The notes beneath the pieces are model-generated. The model saw nothing but the letters and a program-made list of their open reading frames with translations. It did not search any database and was not told where the DNA came from. This document shows positions 8,228-16,700 of a stretch of 64,000 nt of DNA, one piece after another (positions within the stretch are counted from its first letter, which is position 1; the number at the start of each line of letters is the position of its first letter). Location: the NCBI RefSeq assembly GCF_000382385.1, contig NZ_KB908323.1, positions 68,440 through 132,439 of the forward strand. Direction: 5' to 3'. The stretch is from Segatella maculosa DSM 19339 = JCM 15638. GTDB taxonomy: Bacteria > Bacteroidota > Bacteroidia > Bacteroidales > Bacteroidaceae. The position numbers and the translations under genes were made by a program.

Positions 8228-9697
8228 TTATAATGCATTCAGCCGATAGACGAAATAAGGTTTCCCGTCGGCATCAAACGACACGCGTTTATATCCGTTA
8301 AAGGTCAATGTCCTATTAGATATTATGTATAAAGGCCTTTCTTTCTCTATATATTTGTTCTGAACTTCCATTTCATCACTGAGATTCAAATTAAGATGAC
8401 AGAAGTTCTTGCATTCGGGAATACTGCCACAAACGGTATAAACGCCAATATCCATAATGCCATATTCTATCATGACAGGAGGAGTTTCCCTTCCTTCCAT
8501 AATAATGTCTCTTATTTTGAACGTCGGGCTATCCATACCGTTAGATAGCAGTCCCCTTGTCGTGTCAAATTTAATGAATACGCCGAGGACCAAAGCTATA
8601 AATAAGAAGGCCGGATATAAGAACCTTTTATTATTGCCCGCCTGCAATAATTTGCTTCTTGAGCACCAACTTCTGACCATCAATAAGGAGAATGGCGCGA
8701 AGATTACGAGCGGTAACACGTAATATCTTATTGGGTTTCCGACAAACAGCGGCACGTATGCAGAGAGAAAACAAACGGCACAACAACAGAGCAGCCTTTT
8801 GTTCTTTTGCGAAATGAGCGCTATCAGAGAACCTATAAACATACATACCAAGACAGGATTGTATAGAATCAGTTTAACGCCGACCAATTCATTATGGACA
8901 ACACGTGGCAGTGAGCCATGATATTCAGAAGTAGTACCATAATGAAAGATGTTGTCGTAGAAATATACGGTCCACATATCTGCCAAAGCATGGTTGAAGG
9001 CGAAATAACAGACAACGCCCAAGGACAACGGTATCAGTCCCATAAGGAAGAAAGCCGCGCTCCGCAACAGTCCTGCATAGTCTTTATTGCGGACATAGAA
9101 GAACAAGTAGTAAAGAGGAAGTCCGATGAACAGGCCTACGATTGTGTACTTTATCCAAAACACACACGACGCAAGAAAGCCCAAGAGGAATGCGTCCTTG
9201 CCGGCAAGGCTGCCTACCTTTTCCGACTTCAAGCCTATGTAAAGCCCCATAGAAAGGAATGGAAGACAGAACTCCTCGGCACTTGCGCCCTGCTCGAAGC
9301 TCCATGCGCTGTAGACTCCTAAGGCCAACAACGGTACATAATACAAGATTTTCCTATCCGTGAACAGCAACAATGCCTTATAACTGTATAACAGGAATAC
9401 GAAACCAGCGATAAGTTCCAGCACGTATACGCCAAAGAAAGACCTGAAAGAAATCAAGGAACCGATGCCGTAAATCAGATGTAGCAGCAATCCTTTGTGG
9501 TCCATCAGGTCTCTGTAGGGCACTTTGCCGCAGAAAACAGATTTACCTACGGTGAACATGCAGTTGGCGTCCACCCATGAATTGAACGGATAAAGGAATG
9601 AAGACGTTGAGAATATCGTCACGGCAACAAAGGCGATGGCAGCAATAATGAGTATTTCTCGCTTTGTAACCTGCTGAATGGAAGAAGTTGTGAGCAC
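8228..9697 (-). CDS. Polytopic membrane glycosyltransferase (GT-C fold, GT39/ArnT-like)
   Basis: 489 aa with about 11-12 hydrophobic segments. An Asp lies in the first periplasmic loop (FNSWVDANCMF), and KVPYRDLMDHKGLLLHLIYG is typical of GT-C transferases that take sugars from polyprenyl phosphate. A soluble tail follows the last helix (about residue 390 on). It lies 8 bp after the GT2 gene and 11 bp before glf. Expected role: move a sugar from the lipid carrier onto a surface glycan on the periplasmic side. The acceptor is unknown. Confidence 0.75.
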   Translation of the reverse strand: MLTTSSIQQVTKREILIIAAIAFVAVTIFSTSSFLYPFNSWVDANCMFTVGKSVFCGKVPYRDLMDHKGLLLHLIYGIGSLISFRSFFGVYVLELIAGFVFLLYSYKALLLFTDRKILYYVPLLALGVYSAWSFEQGASAEEFCLPFLSMGLYIGLKSEKVGSLAGKDAFLLGFLASCVFWIKYTIVGLFIGLPLYYLFFYVRNKDYAGLLRSAAFFLMGLIPLSLGVVCYFAFNHALADMWTVYFYDNIFHYGTTSEYHGSLPRVVHNELVGVKLILYNPVLVCMFIGSLIALISQKNKRLLCCCAVCFLSAYVPLFVGNPIRYYVLPLVIFAPFSLLMVRSWCSRSKLLQAGNNKRFLYPAFLFIALVLGVFIKFDTTRGLLSNGMDSPTFKIRDIIMEGRETPPVMIEYGIMDIGVYTVCGSIPECKNFCHLNLNLSDEMEVQNKYIEKERPLYIISNRTLTFNGYKRVSFDADGKPYFVYRLNAL

Positions 9698-9705
9698 GTT
9701 GTCGT

Positions 9706-10428
9706 CTAATCTTTTGTTTTTCTACATACTTCCCGGCTGACTTTCCAAAAGTCGCTGATGGCCTTCCAACCAATCTTCAGGATTTTCTTCGGGTTTATGG
9801 AGTTCACACCGCCTTGTCTCGGCTTGAACGTGATGTCAATGTATTTAACCCGCTCGCGGAACTTGCTGAAACATGCGGCAAGAACAGCATTAGGAAGATT
9901 GAAGTCCGACGGCATCAGGTTGATATACTTCTTTACTACAGATGCTTTCATCAGGCGGAACGGCGCATTGGCATCGGGAACCCACACATGGAAGAACAGC
10001 CACACGTAAGAACGCAGCACGTTCTCGACCATCTTTCGGTCTTTTCCGTCGCCACGGACAGGACGGCAGCCCATCACACAGTCGTAATCGCGACTCGCTT
10101 CCAAGAAAGCCGGGAATTCATCGGGATTGGTCTGGCCGTCGGAGTCAGTCTGGAAGATGAAGTCGGCACCTTGTTCTATGGCATATTTATAGAGATAAAT
10201 AACCGTAGGACCATGTCCCGAGTTCGGCTTGGAAAGCGGGATAAACTGCGGATATTTGTCTTTCAGACTTTCCATGATCTCCATAGTTTTGTCTTTACTG
10301 CCATCATTGGCAATGACAAGACGGCTATCCGCACCTGCCTTCTCCACTACGGGATACCACCGACCGATAGTCTCTGCAATATTCGCCTCCTCATTGTACG
10401 CGGGAAGCACAAAGAAAATTTTACTCAT
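9706..10428 (-). CDS. GT2 polyprenyl-phosphate glycosyltransferase (GtrB/DPM1-like)
   Basis: 240 aa without C-terminal membrane helices. FVLPAYNEEANI and IANDGSKDKT form the nucleotide-sugar site, IFQTDSDGQTNPDEF holds the metal-binding DxD region, and GCRPVRGDGKDRKM and PFRLMKASV are DPM1/GtrB family blocks. It should load a sugar onto undecaprenyl phosphate. It overlaps the upstream gtrA-like stop by one base (TAATG), so translation is probably coupled. With GtrA, the GT-C protein and Glf it makes a complete lipid-linked transfer route. Confidence 0.88.
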   Translation of the reverse strand: MSKIFFVLPAYNEEANIAETIGRWYPVVEKAGADSRLVIANDGSKDKTMEIMESLKDKYPQFIPLSKPNSGHGPTVIYLYKYAIEQGADFIFQTDSDGQTNPDEFPAFLEASRDYDCVMGCRPVRGDGKDRKMVENVLRSYVWLFFHVWVPDANAPFRLMKASVVKKYINLMPSDFNLPNAVLAACFSKFRERVKYIDITFKPRQGGVNSINPKKILKIGWKAISDFWKVSREVCRKTKD

Positions 10429-10853
10429 TATTCCCCTTTTATTTTAGTTGGTTTGAACGTAACGTACTTATTGATTAAGAACTGGACGACAACGACCAAT
10501 ACTATCGACAGCAATTTGGATAGAATCTTGTTCATTGACAGTTGGCTGATGCAGACCCAAAGAATAAGACTACTCAACAACATTCCGCATAAACCGACCG
10601 TCAGGAATATCGAAAAGCGTCTCTTCGTCTTGTCCTTGACTTTGAAATTATAATTACGGTTAAGCGTAAAACTCGTGATGATACCGCCCAATACGGATAT
10701 GCAGTTTGACAGGATATAATGCCAGCCGAAGACCGTAACGAAGAGCGTGTACAGCAAGAAATCAAGTCCCGACGAACAAGACCCTATGATGCCATACAAG
10801 ATCAGGTCGCGGAATTTCTTATAAAATCTCTGTACGATGCTATTATAGACCAT
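10428..10853 (-). CDS. GtrA-family membrane protein
   Basis: About 141 aa from MVYNSIVQRFYKKF, with four transmembrane helices. Family marks are YGIIGSCSSGLDFLLYTLFV near the N-terminus and TFTLNRNYNFKV-like sequence (here SFTLNRNYNFKV) after helix 2. GtrA proteins are thought to flip undecaprenyl-phosphate sugars across the inner membrane. First gene of the operon. A longer frame starts at 10877, but the extra residues look non-homologous. A TAACTTTG box lies upstream at 10995-11002. Confidence 0.88.
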   Translation of the reverse strand: MVYNSIVQRFYKKFRDLILYGIIGSCSSGLDFLLYTLFVTVFGWHYILSNCISVLGGIITSFTLNRNYNFKVKDKTKRRFSIFLTVGLCGMLLSSLILWVCISQLSMNKILSKLLSIVLVVVVQFLINKYVTFKPTKIKGE

Positions 10854-11077
10854 ATGCAATGCTTTAATTGTGACCAACCGTTACAATGTTCGTAGCGTCA
10901 AGAACATGTTTCAGTAAACGCTTTCCCATATATGTCTTCCCACCCTTCGGACCTCTGCTGTGGCCTCAACCTTTAAAGATAGGATTGAATGGTGCAAAGT
11001 TAAGAAAAAAAACAGAATAACTGGTTAAAAGACGTGCTTTTTACCTATAAACTTACGTGAGTTCGATATAAATCCTA
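10854..11077. other. Upstream region of the gtr-glf operon
   Basis: No gene seen. It holds the TAACTTTG -7 box (10995-11002, minus strand) and an A-rich tract at 11003-11012. Confidence 0.6.
10995..11002 (-). promoter_or_regulatory. -7 box of gtr-glf operon promoter
   Basis: TAACTTTG followed by gcacc on the minus strand, about 140 bp before the gtrA-like start; no clear -33 TTG. Confidence 0.5.
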
Positions 11078-11297
11078 TGAAAAAGGAGGACTTTTCCGAT
11101 GCCTCGGATGAACAAAAAACAGAAAACAAACGGTCTTCCGCCGCGGCGGAAGATAAAAAATGTAAAGAGACCTCTGCAAAACCATCAACATCAAGTTCGA
11201 AAACGGGTGCGTGATGGGCGAAGACGACAATGAGCACACTATCACCATGAGCTACAGCGGCTCGATGACGGCGAAGAAGAAGAAGAAGAAGAAATAA
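11078..11297 (+). pseudogene. Gene remnant in two frames ending in a poly-lysine tail
   Basis: A short frame from ATG 11078 (MKKEDFSDASDEQKTEN...) ends at 11215. A second, overlapping frame from about 11178 (KTINIKFENGCVMGEDDN...SGSMTA followed by seven Lys) ends at 11297. The break between frames suggests a frameshifted relic. A ccgccgcggcgg palindrome (11139-11150) lies inside. The Lys-rich end recalls the tail of the HU-like protein at 42310, but no homology is visible. No function is claimed. Confidence 0.35.
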
Positions 11298-11345
11298 TCC
11301 CTGCCCCTGCGCCCCCGAAACAAGGAAACCGAAGGGGCGCGGGGC

Positions 11346-11361
11346 TTCCGCCACGGCGGAA
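11346..11361. repeat. Palindrome ttccgccacggcggaa
   Basis: A 16-bp near-perfect palindrome, a variant of the array that starts 28 bp downstream. Related copies are at 11137-11152 and 11902-11925. Confidence 0.7.
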
Positions 11362-11388
11362 AGGAGTTGAACCGAGAAAAAATGTCCG

Positions 11389-11567
11389 TCGCCCGCGGGC
11401 GAAGTTAATTAGAGTTAAGAAAATGTTTTTCGCCCACGGGCGACGAAACAAAAATTAACGGAAAACCTTTTCGCCTACGGGCGAAGTTAAAAAAGTATAA
11501 AGAAACATCCGTCGCCCACGGGCGATGATACATTTTTTAACAGTCAACTGCTTTCGCCCCCGGGCGA
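11389..11567. repeat. Five 14-bp palindromes (tcgcccNcgggcga) spaced 41-42 bp
   Basis: Copies at 11389-11402, 11430-11443, 11471-11484, 11512-11525 and 11554-11567 start 41, 41, 41 and 42 bp apart. The intervening 27-28 bp are A/T-rich and only loosely alike. The last two copies are read through in one frame as SPTGDD and SPPGDD, leading into the DUF6261-like remnant. No cas genes are nearby and the repeat is too short for CRISPR. Confidence 0.85.
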
Positions 11568-11838
11568 TGACAAAAAAATAACCATTAACCTGCATGCCAT
11601 TTGCACGGAGGCCAACATCGAGAAAATCAACGTGCTGCTGCCCGCCCTCAAAACCTGCATCGACAAAGAAGAGCAGGCGCTGAACTTGCCGCGCGGGAAG
11701 GAATTTATGGAGGAAATACGGGAACTCGACGCCGCGCGCGACGAAAGCTATCGTGCTCTGCAACTCTACGTAGAACTGGCCGCTCACAAACGCGCAGCCG
11801 AGGTGAAGGCTGCGGCCGACGAGGTGGAAAAAAGGTGA
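11491..11838 (+). pseudogene. Remnant of a DUF6261-like protein
   Basis: A frame without a clear start runs from 11491 to the stop at 11836-11838. It includes ITINLHAICTEANIEKIN and ELDAARDESYRALQLYVELA, then AAEVKAAADEVEKR. This resembles the C-terminal helices of DUF6261-type proteins of Bacteroidetes, but only about 80 residues are left and there is no start or ribosome-binding site. The likely state is a decayed 3' end. It could instead be a short expressed helical protein starting at GTG 11632. Confidence 0.4.
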
Positions 11839-12181
11839 TGACTATTTTTGACATGAACAAATCCGTGGGTGATGGCTTTGCAAAGGACTCATAAAAGGAA
11901 TGTTCGTCCGCCACGGCGGACGAACAAAAAAACACGTTGGAGCAGGATAAAAGCATCTTGTCCAATAGCCCCAAAGGAACGACTGTCTGAATTTCCTTAT
12001 CCCGAACTCGCGTATCAATTATAAAACAAACGGATTTACAAATTGAACGGGATTGGACTGTGGTGCAGCAAGAAGCAGGGAAAAAGTTCAGAGTAACACG
12101 TTATAGCGGCTATTCTGACAGGGATAAGAGCAGCGGTATCATCATTTTTTTCTTTTTCCACATATTTCCTGCCGCATTTCG
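11839..12181. other. Non-coding stretch with one strong palindrome
   Basis: The 24-bp near-perfect palindrome at 11902-11925 (gttcgtccgcc ... ggcggacgaac) is related to the 11.1-11.6 kb palindromes. Otherwise no gene or RNA is recognised until the yihY promoter. Confidence 0.6.
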
Positions 12182-12212
12182 TTGCAAACTTTGTTTTAAT
12201 TGCTTACATTTG
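12182..12212 (+). promoter_or_regulatory. Promoter of the yihY-like gene
   Basis: TTG (12182-12184), 20 bp, TACATTTG (12205-12212). The ATG at 12217 is only 4 nt after the -7 box, so the transcript would start at or very near the start codon. Confidence 0.65.
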
Positions 12213-12216
12213 CAGC

Positions 12217-13539
12217 ATGATGAACAAGCTTTCCCAACTGAAATACTTCCTGACCATCGGCATGTGGCAACCGCCCGGACAAGACGCCGGCCGCTGGAAA
12301 CGCATGCTGTTGAACCTTTCTCGCAAGGTCTACATGGCTGTGCGGCTGTTCATCGAGCGCGGACATGTGGACTTTGCCACGCAACTTTCATTCAGTACGA
12401 TACTCGCCATCGTTCCCATTTTTGCGATGATTTTCGCCATTGGGCGCGGGTTCGGACTCTCCGAATACATTGAACTGTGGCTTCGCAACACGCTGAGCAG
12501 TCAGCCAGAGGCCGCAGATTCCATTATCAACCTTGCCGGTTCGTATCTCCAACACGCCCAAACGGGCCTCTTCATCGGCATCGGTATCCTCTTTATGCTC
12601 TACAGCGTGCTGAGCCTGATTTATAATGTGGAGTACGTGTTCAACACGATTTGGCAAGTGAAAAACAAGCGACCGGTGGCCAGAATCCTTGCCGATTACA
12701 CTTCGATGGTGTTCCTTGTGCCCGTCATCATCATCGTCATGTCGGGCATGAGCATCATTGCCAACACCACGACCGAGCATCTTCAGGCCTTCTTTATCCT
12801 CGGTCCGATGGCACGCATCGGCATTCGGCTGCTGCCTTTCGTCATCCTGACGCTCATCTTCACGGCCCTCTTTTCCGTAATGCCCAACACACGGGTGAAA
12901 CTCACTTCGGTCATCGGCCCAGCCGTACTGGCTTCCGTCGCCATGTTGCTCGTGCAGTGGGGCTATGTGCACGGCCAGATGTTCCTCACCGGCTATAATG
13001 CCATCTATGGCTCGCTTGCCGCACTGCCGCTTTTCATGCTTTGGATGCAGTTATCGTGGTATATCTGCCTGTTTTGTGCCGAACTTTGCTACATGAACCA
13101 ATACCTCGACTACTACGAATACATGATAAGTCCGTCCGACATCAGCGAAGCCAACCGCCGAAAGATAGCCCTTGTCGTGATGAAGCACATCATGCTTCGC
13201 TTCCGAAACGGCAAACCTGCGCTCACAGTACTTGAAATCAAGCAACTCACGGGCATTCCCATCCGATTGGTCGGCGACGCACTTTACCGTCTGGAACGCG
13301 TGAAACTCGTCACGACGGTGGGCAATTCCGCAGACGAAGACACACGCTATCAACCGGCACAAGCATTGGAACGGCTCCGTATGGGCCGTATCGTTGACCT
13401 GCTCGATCATGCTTGCGACAACCGATACAAGAACAATCGGTTCGACATCGCCCCTGCGCTTGACCCGAAAACCGAACGTATTATTCGCGAAGCCTACGAG
13501 GAATTCATCCGTAAACTCGACAATATTGATGACCTATAG
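12217..13539 (+). CDS. YihY/BrkB-family inner-membrane protein
   Basis: 440 aa. Residues about 35-300 are the YihY/BrkB domain with six helices, including FATQLSFSTILAIVPIFAMIFAI, SVLSLIYNVEYVFNTIWQVKNKR and NAIYGSLAALPLFMLWMQLSWYICLFCAELCY (shown in pieces in the gene). A cytoplasmic extension of about 130 residues follows, with a winged-helix-like part (LTVLEIKQLTGIPIRLVGDALYRLERVKLV). The function of the family is not settled; the old RNase BN name is wrong. The stop overlaps the prmC start by 11 bp. The promoter sits almost on the start codon. Confidence 0.88.
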   Translation: MMNKLSQLKYFLTIGMWQPPGQDAGRWKRMLLNLSRKVYMAVRLFIERGHVDFATQLSFSTILAIVPIFAMIFAIGRGFGLSEYIELWLRNTLSSQPEAADSIINLAGSYLQHAQTGLFIGIGILFMLYSVLSLIYNVEYVFNTIWQVKNKRPVARILADYTSMVFLVPVIIIVMSGMSIIANTTTEHLQAFFILGPMARIGIRLLPFVILTLIFTALFSVMPNTRVKLTSVIGPAVLASVAMLLVQWGYVHGQMFLTGYNAIYGSLAALPLFMLWMQLSWYICLFCAELCYMNQYLDYYEYMISPSDISEANRRKIALVVMKHIMLRFRNGKPALTVLEIKQLTGIPIRLVGDALYRLERVKLVTTVGNSADEDTRYQPAQALERLRMGRIVDLLDHACDNRYKNNRFDIAPALDPKTERIIREAYEEFIRKLDNIDDL

Positions 13540-14401
13540 CGAACTGTGGCGACGGCTCGTGCCACGATACGACGAGCGAGAAGCCAAGGCTGTGGCACGA
13601 ACTCTACTGGAAGATGTGTTCAAACTTTCGCTGACCGACCTCTATACCGATGGGCTCGAACGACTGACCGACGCCGAAATAAGCCTCCTGAACAATCTGT
13701 TCAACCGACTCGAACAAGGCGAACCGGTGCAGTATGTCACGGGAAAAGCATCGTTCTGTGGGCGAGAGTTCAAGGTCAATCCTGCCGTACTTATTCCGCG
13801 ACCTGAGACAGAATTGCTCTGCCAAACAGTCATTTCGGCTTTCAATGCGCCCTATTGTGCATTGCAACCGCCCGAACCTTTGCGTGTGCTCGACGTGGGA
13901 ACGGGCAGCGGTTGCATAGCCGTCACGCTGGCACTCGACCTTTGGAACAGCGCAATCACGGCGTGGGATATCTCATCGGACGCCTTGCTCACCGCACGAG
14001 AGAACGCACATCGGCTGCAAGCACGCGTCAACTTCGAACTGCACAACGTGTTGCAGCTTGACAAAGCAGCCTTTGAAGCCGACCCGTTCGACGTCATCGT
14101 GTCGAACCCGCCCTACATCTGCGAACGCGAGCGCAGCGATATGGCACCGCATGTGCTGCAACATGAGCCTCCAAGCGCACTCTTCGTACCCGACAACGAC
14201 CCGCTTATTTTCTATCGCGCCATCGCCCGTTACGCGCTCTGCAGGCTCAAACCTTCGGGTCTTCTGGCCTTTGAAATCAATCCGCTTTATGCAGAAGCGT
14301 TGAGAAAAATGCTGGAAAAAATGGGCCTTAGGGCCGTTGATGTGAAGAAAGATCCGTATGGAAGAGAGCGGATGGCACTGGCCATTAAAAGCCAAAGCTA
14401 A
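13529..14401 (+). CDS. prmC: Peptide chain release factor N5-glutamine methyltransferase
   Basis: 290 aa from ATG 13529 (MTYSELWRRLVPRYD), overlapping the yihY-like stop; longer frames run into that gene. An N-terminal helical RF-binding domain includes EPVQYVTGKASFCGREF. The SAM-binding motif is VLDVGTGSGCIAVTLAL and the catalytic NPPY is in VSNPPYICERE. IPRPETELL is also conserved. The enzyme methylates the Gln of the GGQ motif in RF1 and RF2. The 11-bp overlap suggests co-translation with the membrane protein. Confidence 0.95.
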   Translation: MTYSELWRRLVPRYDEREAKAVARTLLEDVFKLSLTDLYTDGLERLTDAEISLLNNLFNRLEQGEPVQYVTGKASFCGREFKVNPAVLIPRPETELLCQTVISAFNAPYCALQPPEPLRVLDVGTGSGCIAVTLALDLWNSAITAWDISSDALLTARENAHRLQARVNFELHNVLQLDKAAFEADPFDVIVSNPPYICERERSDMAPHVLQHEPPSALFVPDNDPLIFYRAIARYALCRLKPSGLLAFEINPLYAEALRKMLEKMGLRAVDVKKDPYGRERMALAIKSQS

Positions 14402-14577
14402 CCATATAGGAAGTATTTTCACCCCCTTCAAAAGAGAAAACGGACATCATCTCGCGGTCCCGCCATACAGAAAGAACGGTTACAGTTTCGGTTTGCAGGC
14501 TCTTAAAAAGCGTCTATGCTTATTTGTTTCATTATTATTTAGTATAAGTAAGGAATAGTTTTTTATGAAATAAATCG

Positions 14578-14585
14578 TACCTTTG
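14578..14585 (+). promoter_or_regulatory. -7 box next to the AlbA_2 gene start
   Basis: TACCTTTG ends 3 nt before the ATG at 14589, which suggests a leaderless or nearly leaderless mRNA. Confidence 0.5.
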
Positions 14586-14588
14586 CCT

Positions 14589-16040
14589 ATGATGGAGCTG
14601 AACAAAACGATAGAATACTTACGGACGAAACCGGAAGGACAGACCTTTGACCGTAAAAGTGCAAAGATTGATGCTAAATCTTTGGCGGTGATCCTCGTAG
14701 CAATGGCCAATGCTGACGGTGGAGACATTGCCATTGGTATTGAAGACAATGGTAACGTGACAGGAATTGATGGAAATGAGCAGCATATTAACGAACTCTT
14801 GCGGGCTTCTTTTGACTTCTGCGTGCCTTCTGTCGAGGTGAATGCAGAGCGATTGGCTTATACTAACGAATACGGACAGCCTAATCATATTCTCTTGATA
14901 CATGTTCACCAAAGCATGAAGCTTCATACCAATCAAGCAGATGAGGCGTTTTATCGTGTAGGTGACCAATCAAAGAAACTCTCTTTCGAACAACGGTTAC
15001 AATTACTCTATGCCAAAGGTGGCCGTTACTATGAAGATGAACCTGTTTATAATGCTACCATCGAAGATATCGACCTTGCTAAGGTGGAAGATTATATCAA
15101 AGTGCTGAGCTATGGCAAGGATGTCATCACCTATCTTCAGGAAAATAATGCGTTCGTAACCCATCGTGGCGGGGTAGAAAGAGTGAGCGGTGCCGCCATT
15201 CTCCTCTTCGGTAAAAACCCTCAACGGTTCTTTCCGCGTTCATATGTCCGTTTCATACGTTATAAAGGAACCGAAGCCAAGGTCGGAACAGAGATGAATG
15301 TGATAAAAGATGTGATTTTTGAAGGCACAATATTAGAAGTCATCAACAAGACAATAGCCTATGTTCAGACGCAAATCAAGGAATTTACCTTCCTTGGCCC
15401 AAAAGGTCTCTTCGTCACTATCCCCGAATACCCCGCGTTCTGCTGGCAAGAGCTGATTGTCAACGCCGTGGTTCATCGCGATTATTCCATTTATGGCACA
15501 GACATTCAGGTCAAATTGTTTGACGATCACCTTGTTGTTGAAAGCCCGGGCTTTCTTCCGGGGCTCGTGCGCACCTATAATATCCGCCATATCCACTTTT
15601 CACGCAACCCTAAGATGGCCGTCTTCCTGCGCGACTACAAAATCGTGAAAGAGTTTGGCGAGGGGGTTGACCGTATGTATCGTGAGATGAAGGAAGCAGG
15701 ACAACCCGAACCAAAATACGTTCAGGACGACTTTATCTTGAAAGCAACGCTACAAGCAAAGTCATTGCCTAATGCCGAGAGGGAGACTACAGCAGAAAAA
15801 ACCAAAGAAAAACCAAAGAAAAGCCAAAGAAACCACCCCAAAAAGCCAGAGAACTACCAAGAGAATATCATACAGCTCATTCAAGAAGACCCTTCAATAA
15901 CAGTTATCAGGTTAGCAAAATTGCTCAAAAAGACACCAGATAGTGTAAGATATCAGTTGCGAAACCTGACAACTCATGGAATAATCAAGCATGAAGGACC
16001 GACGAAAGCCGGCAAATGGATTATTCTAAAACCAATATAA
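14589..16040 (+). CDS. AlbA_2 (Schlafen-like) ATP-binding putative transcriptional regulator
   Basis: 483 aa starting MMELNKTIEYL. Residues about 15-130 are an AlbA_2/Schlafen-like domain (EGQTFDRKSAKIDAKSLA, ANADGGDIAIGIEDNGNV). Residues about 230-370 form a HATPase_c_4-type region (ELIVNAVVHRDYSIYGTDI, KEFGEGVDRMYREM). A Lys-rich linker leads to a C-terminal winged helix (ITVIRLAKLLKKTPDSVRYQLRNL). Such proteins are treated as DNA-binding regulators and are often found in mobile or defence regions; the ligand is unknown. It is A/T-richer than its neighbours, which hints at transfer. The start codon lies next to the promoter -7 box. No partner gene is evident. Confidence 0.85.
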   Translation: MMELNKTIEYLRTKPEGQTFDRKSAKIDAKSLAVILVAMANADGGDIAIGIEDNGNVTGIDGNEQHINELLRASFDFCVPSVEVNAERLAYTNEYGQPNHILLIHVHQSMKLHTNQADEAFYRVGDQSKKLSFEQRLQLLYAKGGRYYEDEPVYNATIEDIDLAKVEDYIKVLSYGKDVITYLQENNAFVTHRGGVERVSGAAILLFGKNPQRFFPRSYVRFIRYKGTEAKVGTEMNVIKDVIFEGTILEVINKTIAYVQTQIKEFTFLGPKGLFVTIPEYPAFCWQELIVNAVVHRDYSIYGTDIQVKLFDDHLVVESPGFLPGLVRTYNIRHIHFSRNPKMAVFLRDYKIVKEFGEGVDRMYREMKEAGQPEPKYVQDDFILKATLQAKSLPNAERETTAEKTKEKPKKSQRNHPKKPENYQENIIQLIQEDPSITVIRLAKLLKKTPDSVRYQLRNLTTHGIIKHEGPTKAGKWIILKPI

Positions 16041-16232
16041 GACTAAGAAAATGAATAAAACTTTATGGAATTTAATCATCAATAACAATACAAACAACCA
16101 ATAACAACAACATAAAACGGCCCGACCGGCCTCTGCATATCGATCTCCTCGCCTCGGAATGTGACCGGGAAACGAGGCGTTCTCTCTTATGATGAGAAGA
16201 TGACCGAGGCCATTTGGTTTTTTACTTTTCCT

Positions 16233-16700
16233 ATGATTACCGAACAACAAGCCCAACTTCGCCTCACTACTTTGTGCGCACAAGGCGAACACTGCACGCA
16301 AGAAATGCTCGACAAACTCGCGAAATGGGAGATTGACGAGGCTGCACAAGCCCGCATCATGGCCTATCTGACCGAACATCGCTTCATAGATGACAGCCGA
16401 TATTGCGCAGCTTTCGTCAAAGACAAGATACGGTATAACGGCTGGGGACGCCGAAAAGTGGAGCAAGCTCTCTACATGAAGCGCATTCCCCGCAGTATTT
16501 CTGACCCCATTTTCGACGAGATTCCCGACGAATTGTACCTTGAAAAGCTGCGACCGCTCATCAAACAGAAGTGGCCGACCATTAAGGCTCGCAACGATTA
16601 TGAGCGCTCTATGAAGCTCATTAAGTTTGCTTTGGGCCGCGGATTCGAGATGCGACTCATCAGACAATGTGTCGACGAAGCCGAACTGCCCGATGATTAA
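16233..16700 (+). CDS. recX: RecX family regulatory protein
   Basis: 155 aa from MITEQQAQLRLTTLCAQGEHC; upstream in-frame starts at 16200 (ATG) and 16161 (GTG) are possible, but this start fits the usual length. Three RecX helical repeats are visible: the first with EMLDKLAKW, then AYLTEHRFIDDSRYCAAFVKDK and GWGRRKVEQALYMKRIPRS, then LIKFALGRGFEMRLIRQCV. RecX limits RecA filament growth. It overlaps comF by 8 bp, so the two are co-transcribed; recA is not in the window. Confidence 0.88.
   Translation: MITEQQAQLRLTTLCAQGEHCTQEMLDKLAKWEIDEAAQARIMAYLTEHRFIDDSRYCAAFVKDKIRYNGWGRRKVEQALYMKRIPRSISDPIFDEIPDELYLEKLRPLIKQKWPTIKARNDYERSMKLIKFALGRGFEMRLIRQCVDEAELPDD

Noticed and set aside
11389..11567. 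Regular repeats as a CRISPR array
   Set aside because: The repeat is only 14 bp and palindromic, spacers are A/T-rich and similar to each other, and there are no cas genes in the window.
11902..11925. The gttcgtccgcc palindrome as a terminator
   Set aside because: It has no T-run after the stem in either direction; the A-run lies on the wrong side, and no complete gene ends there.
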